Shown here one piece after another: positions 55,176 through 63,645 of a stretch of 64,000 nt of DNA; the first letter of the stretch is position 1; each line of letters opens with the position of its first letter. The DNA is from Bacteroidota bacterium (GTDB lineage Bacteria; Bacteroidota; Bacteroidia; AKYH767-A; OLB10), in assembly GCA_023251535.1 (NCBI GenBank), contig JAHEYP010000001.1, forward strand, positions 20,566 to 84,565, given 5' to 3'. A program made the position numbers and the translations under genes. The notes below the pieces were generated by a model, which was given only the letters and a program-made list of their open reading frames with translations, was not told the DNA's origin and did not search any database.

Positions 55176-57421
55176 TATTCTTTATTCGCTTTATGTCCGT
55201 ATACTAGTATTTCGGAAACGAACAGCCATCCATTCTCTCCTGCGCCATTGGTGCCGACAGGATTCTTTCCTATTGACTTCATTGTAACTTTCAACGTTGA
55301 TGCAGTAATTGGAGTTGAAACAGTGGTACAATTCACAGCTGATTTACCTAGTACAACGGGAACTGAATGTAATGAATCATCTTGAAGATAGACAGATGCT
55401 GGGGCATGAATCCAGCTAGAAGGTTCATCGAGGTGCCATACTTGAACACTATCGACAGAAAAATCTCCACCAAGATCAAGTTCAACAACAGCATCCTTAC
55501 CAATCCATCCCAACCATTGCTTTCCACTCCAAGGATAGCCACCGACAATTCCGTCGGTGAGTGTTGAAGTAGGATTAGCATAAGCACCTTTAGTATTCGT
55601 TAAAAGTTTGACATTACAACCACTTGAAGGAGCCATATCAAATTTTCTAAATAACATAACAGTATCCCTATCCGAAATTGAACGCACTTGAATTAATCCT
55701 GATCGTTCAATTTCAATTGGATTTTTGTACTTTTTAAAATCGCTAGCATCACCCCATTTCCAAGCAACATGCTGATGTTCTTTAGGAGTAATTTTCAGCT
55801 GAACTTCACCCATCTCATCGGACTTAACCACTTCGATAAGTGGGCGCATAAAACTCTTGGCATAATTCACTTTAAGGTCTTTCAACAATCTTTCATTGCT
55901 ATGCAATCTATCTTCAAAATTTTTATAATCGCGACGCGTTGAATCGGACCAAAGTACTTCCGACAAAGCAAGCAATCGAGGCATTAACATATATTCAATT
56001 TGCTTTTGATCGGTGATGTACTCTGTCCAAAGGTTTGCTTGCGCTCCCAAAATATGTTTTCGCTGATCTGAATTCAAAGTATCTGGTACAGGCTGATAGC
56101 TATACACTTTTTCAATTGGAGTATAACCACCAAACGCGAGAGGTTCCAAATTTTTCTCACCTTGATAATGATCAAAGTAGCAATAAGATCCGGGAGTCAT
56201 GATCGCATCATGTCCTGAAGTAGCTGCAGCAATTCCTCCATCAATACCTCTCCAACTCATCACTGTTGCATTCGGTGCTAGTCCACCTTCGAGAATTTCA
56301 TCCCAACCAATTAAATTCTTGCCCTTACTATTTAAGAAAGCTTCGATGCGATGAATAAAATAACTTTGCAATTCAGCTTCATCTTTCAGATTATTTGTCG
56401 TGATAGTATTTTGACAAACGGGACATTCCTTCCATCTCTCCTTTGGACATTCATCGCCACCGATATGAATATATTTTGAAGGAAAAAGATCAATTACTTC
56501 TGTTAAAACATCCTGCAAGAAATTAAAGGTAGAATCTTTAGTACAGAAAACATCAGGAAATCCGCCCCAACCTCGAGCCACATCAACCACAGTATCTTTA
56601 CAAGTAAGCCAAGGATATGAAGCAATAGCAGCTGTTGAATGTCCCGGCATTTCAATCTCCGGAACAACGTTTATTGCACGAGCTTTCGCATAAGCTACCA
56701 CCTCACGAATTTGCTCTTGTGTATAAAATCCTCCGTAGGGAATTGAATCAAACTGTTGGTTACGATAAGGACCTATCATACTCCCTTTACGCCAAGCTCC
56801 AACTTCAGTTAGTAAAGGATATTTTTTAATTTCAATTCTCCAACCTTGATCATCGGTTAAATGCCAATGGAAAGTATTCATTTTATACAAAGCTAAAAGA
56901 TCGATATAACGCTTCACAAAATCGACTGGAAAGAAATGACGACAAACATCCAGATGAACGCCGCGATAACTAAAAGCAGGTGCATCGCTGATGGTAACAC
57001 AAGCAATACGGTTTTTATGCTCTTTAGAAAACGAGATCAACTGAATCAATGAAGCCATTCCGTGCATAACTCCTGCGCGACCACCTTGAATGTAAATCGC
57101 ATTCTTTTTTACTGTCAAGCGATAACTTTCGGTTGTATCGTTATTTTCTACTGTAAGATAAATTGCCTTTTGCTTCTTAGCAACACTCTCAGCTTTCGGT
57201 AATGCATAACCGTTAGTCATTAACAGCCATGAATTAAATATTTCGGCTGAAGCATTATTACCTACAATCACTACATCTTGTCCAAACAGAAAATGTCCGC
57301 GATTACCTTCAGCTGCAGTTGGGAAAGGAACAAGGTCCGATTCCTTCTGCGCGAAAGTCAACGATGATGCTAAGCAAAATAATACAGACAGTACCTGTAA
57401 GCGCAATCGAATATTTTTCAT
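55175..57421 (-). CDS. GH20 beta-N-acetylhexosaminidase
   Basis: 748 residues. Signal peptide (LQVLSVLFCLASSLTFAQ), N-terminal GH20b domain, then the TIM barrel with FHWHLTDDQGWRIEIKKYP and the Asp323-Glu324 pair in HIGGDECPKERW, which supports substrate-assisted catalysis. A chitobiase C-type strand set and an F5/8 type C module (LTDGIVGGYPWSG to VSEILVYGHK) close the protein, the same type of tail as in the GH92 enzyme. It would remove terminal GlcNAc/GalNAc, including the core GlcNAc of N-glycans or chitobiose. It is coupled to the GH2 gene (one-base overlap). Confidence 0.95.
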   Translation of the reverse strand: MKNIRLRLQVLSVLFCLASSLTFAQKESDLVPFPTAAEGNRGHFLFGQDVVIVGNNASAEIFNSWLLMTNGYALPKAESVAKKQKAIYLTVENNDTTESYRLTVKKNAIYIQGGRAGVMHGMASLIQLISFSKEHKNRIACVTISDAPAFSYRGVHLDVCRHFFPVDFVKRYIDLLALYKMNTFHWHLTDDQGWRIEIKKYPLLTEVGAWRKGSMIGPYRNQQFDSIPYGGFYTQEQIREVVAYAKARAINVVPEIEMPGHSTAAIASYPWLTCKDTVVDVARGWGGFPDVFCTKDSTFNFLQDVLTEVIDLFPSKYIHIGGDECPKERWKECPVCQNTITTNNLKDEAELQSYFIHRIEAFLNSKGKNLIGWDEILEGGLAPNATVMSWRGIDGGIAAATSGHDAIMTPGSYCYFDHYQGEKNLEPLAFGGYTPIEKVYSYQPVPDTLNSDQRKHILGAQANLWTEYITDQKQIEYMLMPRLLALSEVLWSDSTRRDYKNFEDRLHSNERLLKDLKVNYAKSFMRPLIEVVKSDEMGEVQLKITPKEHQHVAWKWGDASDFKKYKNPIEIERSGLIQVRSISDRDTVMLFRKFDMAPSSGCNVKLLTNTKGAYANPTSTLTDGIVGGYPWSGKQWLGWIGKDAVVELDLGGDFSVDSVQVWHLDEPSSWIHAPASVYLQDDSLHSVPVVLGKSAVNCTTVSTPITASTLKVTMKSIGKNPVGTNGAGENGWLFVSEILVYGHKANKE

Positions 57422-57444
57422 ATCAAAAAAATAGCTATAAAATA

Positions 57445-58887
57445 TTAGTGCCCACCAACAGGTTTATCATACGTAATACCTCTTGCAGCAAGAATTTGCT
57501 TAGCCTTCCAACCATAAAATGCGAGATAAGCGAAACACATTACACCAACAAGATAACTCATTCTAATTCCGAGTAAATGATCGCTAGCAAGATATCCTTG
57601 AAGTAAGCTAATAAATCCTCCGCCCATAATCATCATAATTAAGAATCCGGAACCTTGGTTAGTATGTTTTCCTAATCCTGCGATAGCAAGCGTAAAGATG
57701 CATGGCCATAAAGTTGAGCAGAATAACCCTACACTAATGAAGGCATAAACACTTGTAAGTCCTGTCGTCATCATACCAATGATTAGTGCTGTGATACCAC
57801 AGAAAGAGAAAATCAGCAACTGACGAGCGGGATTCCCTTTACTGAGGAAGTCGGCGATAATAACCGTAACGATTACCAAAGCATAAACATAGAAAGGCGT
57901 TAAATCGTGATTAGCAACTTTATTTGCGAACAAGAAAATTCCGAAAGCGGTGTATGGAAGGATAATTCCCAAGATACTTTTCATTGTTGCGCTAACATCG
58001 AAGGCACCAACAGCACCTCTCCAGCGACCAATCATTAAGCTTGCCCAGAAGAGCGAAACATAAGGTGCAATTTCTGAAGTTTCAGTACCCAAATGCACAC
58101 GCATAAATTCTGGCAAATTGGAAGCAGTAGAAACCTCAACTCCAACATAAAGGAAGATTGCAATCATACCCATCCACAATTGAGGATATGCTAAAGCCGA
58201 TTTAGAATCGGAATTGCCAACATTGCTAGTATCGGCAGTATCGTCATATTCAATTTTATTTGGAAGCGATGAAAACTTAAATATTAAAGCAACAATTAAG
58301 AAAGCGGCACCAAGTATTAAATAAGGGCCCTTTACTGCAGAAAGAGAATCAAGTTTAGCGCCAGCGGCTAATGAACCGAAGATGGCAAAGCTTACAATAA
58401 TGGGTCCGATAGTTGTTCCTACGTTATTAATACCACCTGCAAGACTCAAACGTTGTGCACCTTTTTTAGGATCACCGATAGTAATAGCGAGAGGGTTAGC
58501 GGCCGTTTGTTGAAGCGAGAAGCCCAAACCAACTATAAACAAACCGGAAATCATCAATCCGAAGGAAGATGATTCGGCAGCGGGATAGAACAGCAACGTT
58601 CCCAAAGCAGAAATCACCAATCCTAGGGCGATACCATTTTTATAACCCATTCGATTTAACAAATCGCCACCACTTGCCTTAGAAATAAAGAAATAGATGA
58701 GAGAGCCTACAGTATAAGCAACATAGAAAGCAAAAGAAATCATTTGCCCCTGCCATTGCTCAAGATGGAGTTTCTCTTTAAATACTGGAATAAGAATATC
58801 ATTACTGGCGGCCACGAAGCCCCAGAAGAAGAATACAGAGATTAGAACCGGCAGTGCCGCTGCAGAACGTTGAGTATTGGTAGACAT
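57445..58887 (-). CDS. FHS-family sugar:H+ symporter
   Basis: 480 residues from the ATG at 58887; an upstream frame extension lacks conserved sequence. Twelve-span major facilitator of the fucose/glucose/galactose (FHS) group: FFFWGFVAASNDILIPVFK, FFISKASGGDLLNRMGYK and FSLQQTAANPLAITIGDP are typical. It carries free monosaccharides (fucose, glucose, galactose, mannose or GlcNAc) across the inner membrane with protons. As the first gene of the glycan cluster, 23 bp before GH20, it probably imports the sugars released by the enzymes; the exact sugar cannot be inferred. Confidence 0.92.
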   Translation of the reverse strand: MSTNTQRSAAALPVLISVFFFWGFVAASNDILIPVFKEKLHLEQWQGQMISFAFYVAYTVGSLIYFFISKASGGDLLNRMGYKNGIALGLVISALGTLLFYPAAESSSFGLMISGLFIVGLGFSLQQTAANPLAITIGDPKKGAQRLSLAGGINNVGTTIGPIIVSFAIFGSLAAGAKLDSLSAVKGPYLILGAAFLIVALIFKFSSLPNKIEYDDTADTSNVGNSDSKSALAYPQLWMGMIAIFLYVGVEVSTASNLPEFMRVHLGTETSEIAPYVSLFWASLMIGRWRGAVGAFDVSATMKSILGIILPYTAFGIFLFANKVANHDLTPFYVYALVIVTVIIADFLSKGNPARQLLIFSFCGITALIIGMMTTGLTSVYAFISVGLFCSTLWPCIFTLAIAGLGKHTNQGSGFLIMMIMGGGFISLLQGYLASDHLLGIRMSYLVGVMCFAYLAFYGWKAKQILAARGITYDKPVGGH

Positions 58888-58944
58888 AGTTGTAGTTGAG
58901 GTGATGAAAATACTGAAAAATCCTATGCTATAATTATTGAGCAA

Positions 58945-59141
58945 AATACTATTCTAAAAACATATTAAGAATTTGTAAGGACAAAAGTAAACAGGTACAT
59001 AATACATACCAATTTGATTAAAATGGCAGTTAATATTAAAACGAATGATTCCGAAATGAATATTTTTAAAATTCTAACGAATTGTTCAGCAGTCAATTAC
59101 AAAGAATACGTCTTTTTTTTCCTAAAAAAACACGGGGTAGT
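58945..59141. promoter_or_regulatory. Promoter region of the N-glycan operon (minus strand)
   Basis: The operon reading leftward must start in or near this AT-rich gap. I see only an imperfect -7-like element on the minus strand, TATTTTG near 58950-58956, and no operator or riboswitch. This is the least certain of the promoter calls. Confidence 0.35.
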
Positions 59142-59172
59142 TTTGGAGATTAACAATCACTCCTTATATTTG
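59142..59172 (+). promoter_or_regulatory. Promoter of tRNA-Val (-33 TTTG, -7 TATATTTG)
   Basis: TTTG at 59142-59145, 19 bp spacer, TATATTTG at 59165-59172; matches the Bacteroidota sigma-ABfr consensus in both boxes and spacing. Transcription would start around 59179, about 20 bp before the tRNA. Confidence 0.85.
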
Positions 59173-59199
59173 CAGCCCCGTTGAGAAATATTCAACATT

Positions 59200-59277
59200 G
59201 GGAGCATAGCTCAGCTGGTTCAGAGCATCTGCCTTACAAGCAGAGGGTCACAGGTTCGAATCCTGTTGCTCCCACCA
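59200..59277 (+). tRNA. tRNA-Val (anticodon TAC)
   Basis: 78 bases including the encoded CCA. Acceptor stem GGGAGCA/TGCTCCC pairs perfectly; D arm GCTC/GAGC; anticodon stem TCTGC/GCAGA with loop CTTACAA, anticodon TAC at 59235-59237, reading Val GTA codons; T arm ACAGG-TTCGAAT-CCTGT. All stems are fully paired. Confidence 0.98.
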
Positions 59278-59280
59278 AAA

Positions 59281-59315
59281 CAAAGAAGCCACCATACGGT
59301 GGCTTCTTTGTTTTT
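59281..59315 (+). terminator. Rho-independent terminator of tRNA-Val
   Basis: Perfect 13-bp stem CAAAGAAGCCACC / GGTGGCTTCTTTG with an ATAC loop, then TTTTT. It starts 3 bp after the CCA end. Confidence 0.95.
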
Positions 59316-59424
59316 AGACTAAAAGCTGTCCTAGAAAGTCGTTTCTGGCGATCATAAAATCACAAAGCCCAATAAGTTCCTTTTTGCCAAACTTTCCATT
59401 GTGGTCAACTATTTCATAAAATAC

Positions 59425-59454
59425 TTGTTTTATACATATTAATTTTTATCTTTG
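59425..59454 (+). promoter_or_regulatory. Promoter of the first lipoprotein gene
   Basis: TTG at 59425-59427, 19 bp spacer, TATCTTTG at 59447-59454. It lies about 146 bp before the ATG at 59601, giving a long leader. Confidence 0.65.
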
Positions 59455-59600
59455 AAATAAGACAATTAAAATCTATTCCAATTAGCGGATCTATTTCTCG
59501 AATAAAAAAACAATTATTGCAGTCCATATTTCAGACGAAATTAGTTTACCAAAGCAACGTCGAATGGATTTAAATTGTCTAACACAAAACAATATTTTGC

Positions 59601-60656
59601 ATGAAGTATACACTTTCCTATTTATTTCTAATTTGTATTGTCGCATTCCTTTACGTAGGATGTAAAAAAGACAATGGTGATTCAGAAGTTGTTAATTCAC
59701 TCTTTATCGGAACAGTTCATTCGCCATCGGGAGTACTGATTAACAGAGCAAAAATCACAGCCGGAAAATATAGCACCTACAGCAATAAATCAGGAGAATT
59801 TAGTCTGCCGGTATCAGAAGGAACTTACAATTTAACAATACAAACAGGTGACGGGAGAATTTTCAAAACCGTGCATAGTTATTGGATTGGGAAAGATGGC
59901 GTCGTAAATATTGCGTGGGACGAAACCGGATTGAATCAACAAGGGAATATTGCCTATCTCAATGGGTTGTATGACAACATACAAACACTACTTGATACGA
60001 TGGGATATACTTTTACAGAAATCAGTATTGGAGATTTAAGTAATTACAATTTGCTTACTACTTATGATATGATTCTTATGAATTGCGGAGCCCTTGATTT
60101 CGGATTCCATATGGACAGCACAAAGTATTCGAATTTAAATTATTATTTACAGAATGGTGGAAGTGTTTATATTTCTGATTTCTCAGTAATGTTTTTAACG
60201 GGAGACGGATTCTTTAAACCGGTTAATCAAGCAAGTGATTTCGCATGGAGAAATCCAATGCATCACAACAATAATATAGGTATCCAGACCACATGCTCTA
60301 ACCCGGTTGTAGGAGGGTTTATTGCTGACTCCATTCTTTGCACGCACAAAACGGGTCCCATTTGTCAAGTTCAAAATGCCACACTAAACGATAGCGACTT
60401 CGTTGCACTACTCGGCAAATCCACTATAAATGTTAAATACGATTTAGATTTATGGGAGGTAATAAGCAGTATTTCATCGCCCTTCACTCCCACTGTCACC
60501 GATCCAGTAAACTATGGATGCCTTGCGGCGAAAGCTGACTTGAACGGAAATTATGCAGGAGGAAAGATCTATTACACTACTTTTCACAACTCTATACAAG
60601 GAACTGTAAACAGCGATACAAAGGACATTCTGCGTTATATTTTATTGAATTTATAG
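59601..60656 (+). CDS. Lipoprotein with CarboxypepD-regulatory-like domain, paralogue A
   Basis: 351 residues. Lipobox LYVGCKK at ~20, so it is lipid-anchored. Residues ~35-85 form a carboxypeptidase regulatory-like beta domain (GTVHSPSGVLINRAKITAGK, GEFSLPVSEGTYNLTIQT). The C-terminal ~240 residues have YDMILMNCGALDFG and YLQNGGSVYISDF, then GGKIYYTTFHNSIQG. This looks like a glutamine-amidotransferase/ThuA-like flavodoxin fold, as in trehalose-utilisation proteins, but the catalytic triad is not evident. A paralogue follows after 111 bp. Function unknown. Confidence 0.8.
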   Translation: MKYTLSYLFLICIVAFLYVGCKKDNGDSEVVNSLFIGTVHSPSGVLINRAKITAGKYSTYSNKSGEFSLPVSEGTYNLTIQTGDGRIFKTVHSYWIGKDGVVNIAWDETGLNQQGNIAYLNGLYDNIQTLLDTMGYTFTEISIGDLSNYNLLTTYDMILMNCGALDFGFHMDSTKYSNLNYYLQNGGSVYISDFSVMFLTGDGFFKPVNQASDFAWRNPMHHNNNIGIQTTCSNPVVGGFIADSILCTHKTGPICQVQNATLNDSDFVALLGKSTINVKYDLDLWEVISSISSPFTPTVTDPVNYGCLAAKADLNGNYAGGKIYYTTFHNSIQGTVNSDTKDILRYILLNL

Positions 60657-60697
60657 GCAGGATTTGTACAAAGCCTAATAAAATTCAGCTAAAATAT

Positions 60698-60730
60698 TTT
60701 GGTGATTACCAATTTTTATTTATACTTTCG
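60698..60730 (+). promoter_or_regulatory. Promoter of the second lipoprotein gene
   Basis: TTTG at 60698-60701, 21 bp spacer, TACTTTCG at 60723-60730 (TTCG variant of TTTG). The ATG at 60768 follows 37 bp later. Confidence 0.65.
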
Positions 60731-60767
60731 GTATACCTACCTTTTACAATCACCAAAACACAACCAC

Positions 60768-61841
60768 ATGAACACAATTAACAAAGGATTGTCGCTGCTA
60801 ATTGCAGCTGCGCTTTGCATTTCATCTACAGGATGCAAAAAAAATGACGACACCTCAGGAGGAGATGCAGCTCCAGTAAACTCTACTATTTCAGGTAAAG
60901 TACACTCACCTACTGGCAAATTGATAGGTGCGGCAGAAATTATTGCCGGTAACTACAAAACCAAAACCGATAAAAACGGAGACTTTAGCCTACCTGTAGC
61001 AGCAGGAACCTATCAACTAATCATTCAGACTGGCGGAGGAAATGTATTTAAAACAACAGTGAATTGCACAGCTACAGCTAATCAGAATACAGCACTTACT
61101 TATTCTCAAACCAAATTGAATCAAGTAGGCAATATGGCTTATATAGCAGGCACTTGGGATAAAATTGAAACGATCATAAACGATTCACTAGGATACATGG
61201 CAGTACCTATTACTGTTGCAGATTTAGACTCTACCTCAACCCTTGAAACATACGATGTGATTTTTATGAACTGCGGTGCATTAAATACAGATCATATGGA
61301 CAGTCTTCGTTATGCAAACCTTAATTGGTTTATGCAAAACGGAGGAAGTATATATGCTTCTGACTATGCAGTGGAGTTTTTAACGGGTGACGGTTATTAC
61401 AGACAAGCAAATAGCTCAACACAATGGGCATTCAGAAACAGTAATCATACAGCTTCTGGATTACAAGTATTGTCGACTTGTTCAACTGCCGACTTAGGAG
61501 GGTTTATTCAAGATTCTTCACTTTGCACTTCAAAAATTGGAAGCAGTGGAATTATTGCAAACGCCCATATCAGTGATGCAAATCTTGTAGTACTATTAGG
61601 AAAAGATTCAATCGATATCGATTATAATCTTGGATCATGGGAACGTATCGGATTACTTGATGCACCATTCACTTCAATTATTAATGATCCGATGACTAAC
61701 GAGCCATTAGCTGCAACAACCGACTTCAACGGAAACTATCCGGGTGGAAAAATTTTCTACACTACTTTCCACAATGAAGCGCAGGGAGTTATTAGTTCAG
61801 ATGTACAGAATATACTGCAGTACTTTATCTTGAACTTATAA
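60768..61841 (+). CDS. Lipoprotein with CarboxypepD-regulatory-like domain, paralogue B
   Basis: 357 residues from the ATG at 60768, which fits the signal peptide (MNTINKGLSLLIAAALCISS) and lipobox STGCKK; the frame upstream of it has no signal. It is paralogous to the 59601-60656 product over its length: GKVHSPTGKLIGAAEIIAGN, YDVIFMNCGALN, FMQNGGSIYASDYAVEFLTG and GGKIFYTTFHNEAQG. The same two-domain layout suggests a shared fold with a ThuA/amidotransferase-like C-terminal part. The best conserved residues are in these blocks, so they may line the binding site. Confidence 0.8.
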   Translation: MNTINKGLSLLIAAALCISSTGCKKNDDTSGGDAAPVNSTISGKVHSPTGKLIGAAEIIAGNYKTKTDKNGDFSLPVAAGTYQLIIQTGGGNVFKTTVNCTATANQNTALTYSQTKLNQVGNMAYIAGTWDKIETIINDSLGYMAVPITVADLDSTSTLETYDVIFMNCGALNTDHMDSLRYANLNWFMQNGGSIYASDYAVEFLTGDGYYRQANSSTQWAFRNSNHTASGLQVLSTCSTADLGGFIQDSSLCTSKIGSSGIIANAHISDANLVVLLGKDSIDIDYNLGSWERIGLLDAPFTSIINDPMTNEPLAATTDFNGNYPGGKIFYTTFHNEAQGVISSDVQNILQYFILNL

Positions 61842-61860
61842 CATAAGAATTTATTATAAA

Positions 61861-61896
61861 GCAAAAGGGCAACTCGATGAGTTGCCCTTTTGCTTT
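61861..61896. terminator. Bidirectional terminator between convergent genes
   Basis: 15-bp perfect stem GCAAAAGGGCAACTC / GAGTTGCCCTTTTGC with a GAT loop at 61861-61893, then T-rich sequence on the plus side and A-rich before it, so it can serve both the lipoprotein gene and the convergent gene on its right. Confidence 0.9.
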
Positions 61897-61910
61897 ATGC
61901 TATAGACTAA

Positions 61911-62903
61911 TTATTTTACAATAAATGAACTATGTAAAACTTGGTTACCTGCAGCAACTTTTAATTGATAATTTCCGGAAGCTAATCCTTTAATATCAAT
62001 TGCCAATTTTTGCTCACCTGATAACATCATTCCTTTTGTGATAGTGCGAACAACGACTCCTTTCACATCAAATATCTGAGCGGATACTTGAGCAGAAGAT
62101 TTTTGATTGTAGCTAAATTCGATACGCTCAGAAGCAGGATTAGGATAAACCTTCACTTCTTCTTTGTTTTCGATTTGTTGAACACCAGCAGCAAGATTTC
62201 CTGTGATTAAAATATCATCTAATGCAATTAAGTTATCATCGAATGAATCGTGTAACCAAGCGATGTAAATAGTTTGCCCCGCGTATTGAGCTAGTGAAGC
62301 TGAAAACGGACGTAACACTCCTAATAAATTCGCTGAATCAGAAGCAGGATCGAATTCTACATAAGTAAGATCTGAGCCATGCACGAATCCGTCAGAGAAC
62401 GTATAAGCAGAATAATTCGGACCATTTGAAGACGCACCTGCTAGAAATTCTGCGGCAACAAAAATAGTATCTGTAAAACTGCTTTCGATGTTATCTGTTG
62501 TTGAAACTAATACTTTGTATCCATCAACATAACGAGGCGTTTGGCGAGGAGCCGATTTCCAATTAAGTACTGCCGTAGCATCAACAATTTGAATTGGAGG
62601 TGTGATTAGGTAGTTAGCAGCATTTGCCGGTGTATTAAACCACGACGAGCTAAACAAGCATCCAGTGGTATCAATAGTTGCAAATGATGTAGGATTCCAG
62701 AACCAATTTAAAGGACGATTGTTAGCATCTGCTAATCCATCTACATCATAGTCAACCCAAGTTTGATCGTTACCACTGTTATAGAGCAGATAATTCGCTG
62801 TATTGTCTACATCGAAGTTCTCAAACAACAAGGTATCGGTTTGCGCGTTGGCATTTATTCCTGCAAATGCCGAAAGGAAAATTAGCGTAAAGATTTTTTT
62901 CAT
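61911..62903 (-). CDS. Secreted choice-of-anchor J protein with T9SS sorting domain
   Basis: 330 residues. Signal peptide (MKKIFTLIFLSAFAGINANAQ). Residues ~25-235 form a lectin-like domain of the choice-of-anchor J type: FENFDVDNTANYLLYN, FWNPTSFATIDTTGCLFSS, YLITPPIQI and the strand IYIAWLHDSFDDNLIALDDI. The last ~85 residues (VYPNPASERIEFSYNQKS to LHSSFIVK) are a T9SS type A tail. The domain is a jelly-roll common in surface proteins and often binds carbohydrate, but the ligand is unknown. It is monocistronic, with its terminator on the left. Confidence 0.88.
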   Translation of the reverse strand: MKKIFTLIFLSAFAGINANAQTDTLLFENFDVDNTANYLLYNSGNDQTWVDYDVDGLADANNRPLNWFWNPTSFATIDTTGCLFSSSWFNTPANAANYLITPPIQIVDATAVLNWKSAPRQTPRYVDGYKVLVSTTDNIESSFTDTIFVAAEFLAGASSNGPNYSAYTFSDGFVHGSDLTYVEFDPASDSANLLGVLRPFSASLAQYAGQTIYIAWLHDSFDDNLIALDDILITGNLAAGVQQIENKEEVKVYPNPASERIEFSYNQKSSAQVSAQIFDVKGVVVRTITKGMMLSGEQKLAIDIKGLASGNYQLKVAAGNQVLHSSFIVK

Positions 62904-63078
62904 AAGTATGCGTTTTAGTTAGAATAATGCTAAAGTAACAATATTTATATGAATCTTGGTCATGGTAGTGTATTTTGAGCCATATCCGAGGCACTACTCT
63001 TGTACTTTTCACAGTTCACACAGCGTATTTATTGTATGAAAGTTATTTTGTAGGTTTGTTGAATAAACACTCTATAAT

Positions 63079-63603
63079 TTGAAAAAGTTACTATCATTAG
63101 CCGTTGTTATTTTAATGATTAACCAATCGGCTTTCGCTCAAACAGCATTTAAGAACATGAAATATGGTCATGTTGTTAATGTTTCTCTTCCCGAATACAT
63201 GACTCGCACCATAGGGCTAAACGACAACGCATCGTTCCAGTTTCACAATGTCCCGAAAGATGTTTCAGGATTTATCGTTGAAGATAACAAAGACGAATTA
63301 ATCATTGCCGATATGAAATTTGCCGATGCACAGGAATTCTACGATAACTTTGCAAAGAGTTTTTTAGAAGATCAACCTTCGAGGAAGTTTTCAAAATCGG
63401 ATGTGCGAAAAGTAAACGGAAACTCTTATATCCACGCCGATTTTTCCTACTTCGACGAAGAAGCTAAACTTGATATTTACTATTATGTTGGAGTTATTGA
63501 AACCCCTACTACTTTTTACAAACTAATTTGCTTCACGAGCAGTGCACAAAAAGAAACCTACAAACCTGATTTTGACAAGATCATGTTAAGTATAAACGAT
63601 TAA
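63079..63603 (+). CDS. Secreted protein of unknown function, TTG start
   Basis: 174 residues from a TTG at 63079. No ATG or GTG is available upstream before an in-frame TAA at 63064, and the TTG gives the signal peptide KKLLSLAVVILMINQSAFAQ. The mature part has no repeats or known family; it contains SKSDVRKVNGNSYIHADFSY and an acidic/Tyr region (DEEAKLDIYYYVGVIE). It has no T9SS tail or lipobox and probably remains in the periplasm. A bidirectional terminator follows. Confidence 0.75.
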   Translation: MKKLLSLAVVILMINQSAFAQTAFKNMKYGHVVNVSLPEYMTRTIGLNDNASFQFHNVPKDVSGFIVEDNKDELIIADMKFADAQEFYDNFAKSFLEDQPSRKFSKSDVRKVNGNSYIHADFSYFDEEAKLDIYYYVGVIETPTTFYKLICFTSSAQKETYKPDFDKIMLSIND

Positions 63604-63608
63604 AAAAA

Positions 63609-63645
63609 GAAAGGTTCCGAAAATTATTTCGGGACCTTTCTTTTT
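63609..63645. terminator. Bidirectional terminator
   Basis: Stem AGAAAGGTTCCGAAA / TTTCGGGACCTTTCT (one wobble or mismatch) with a short AT loop, flanked by A-rich sequence on one side and T-rich on the other. It lies between convergent genes and overlaps the stop codon of the one on the right. Confidence 0.85.
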
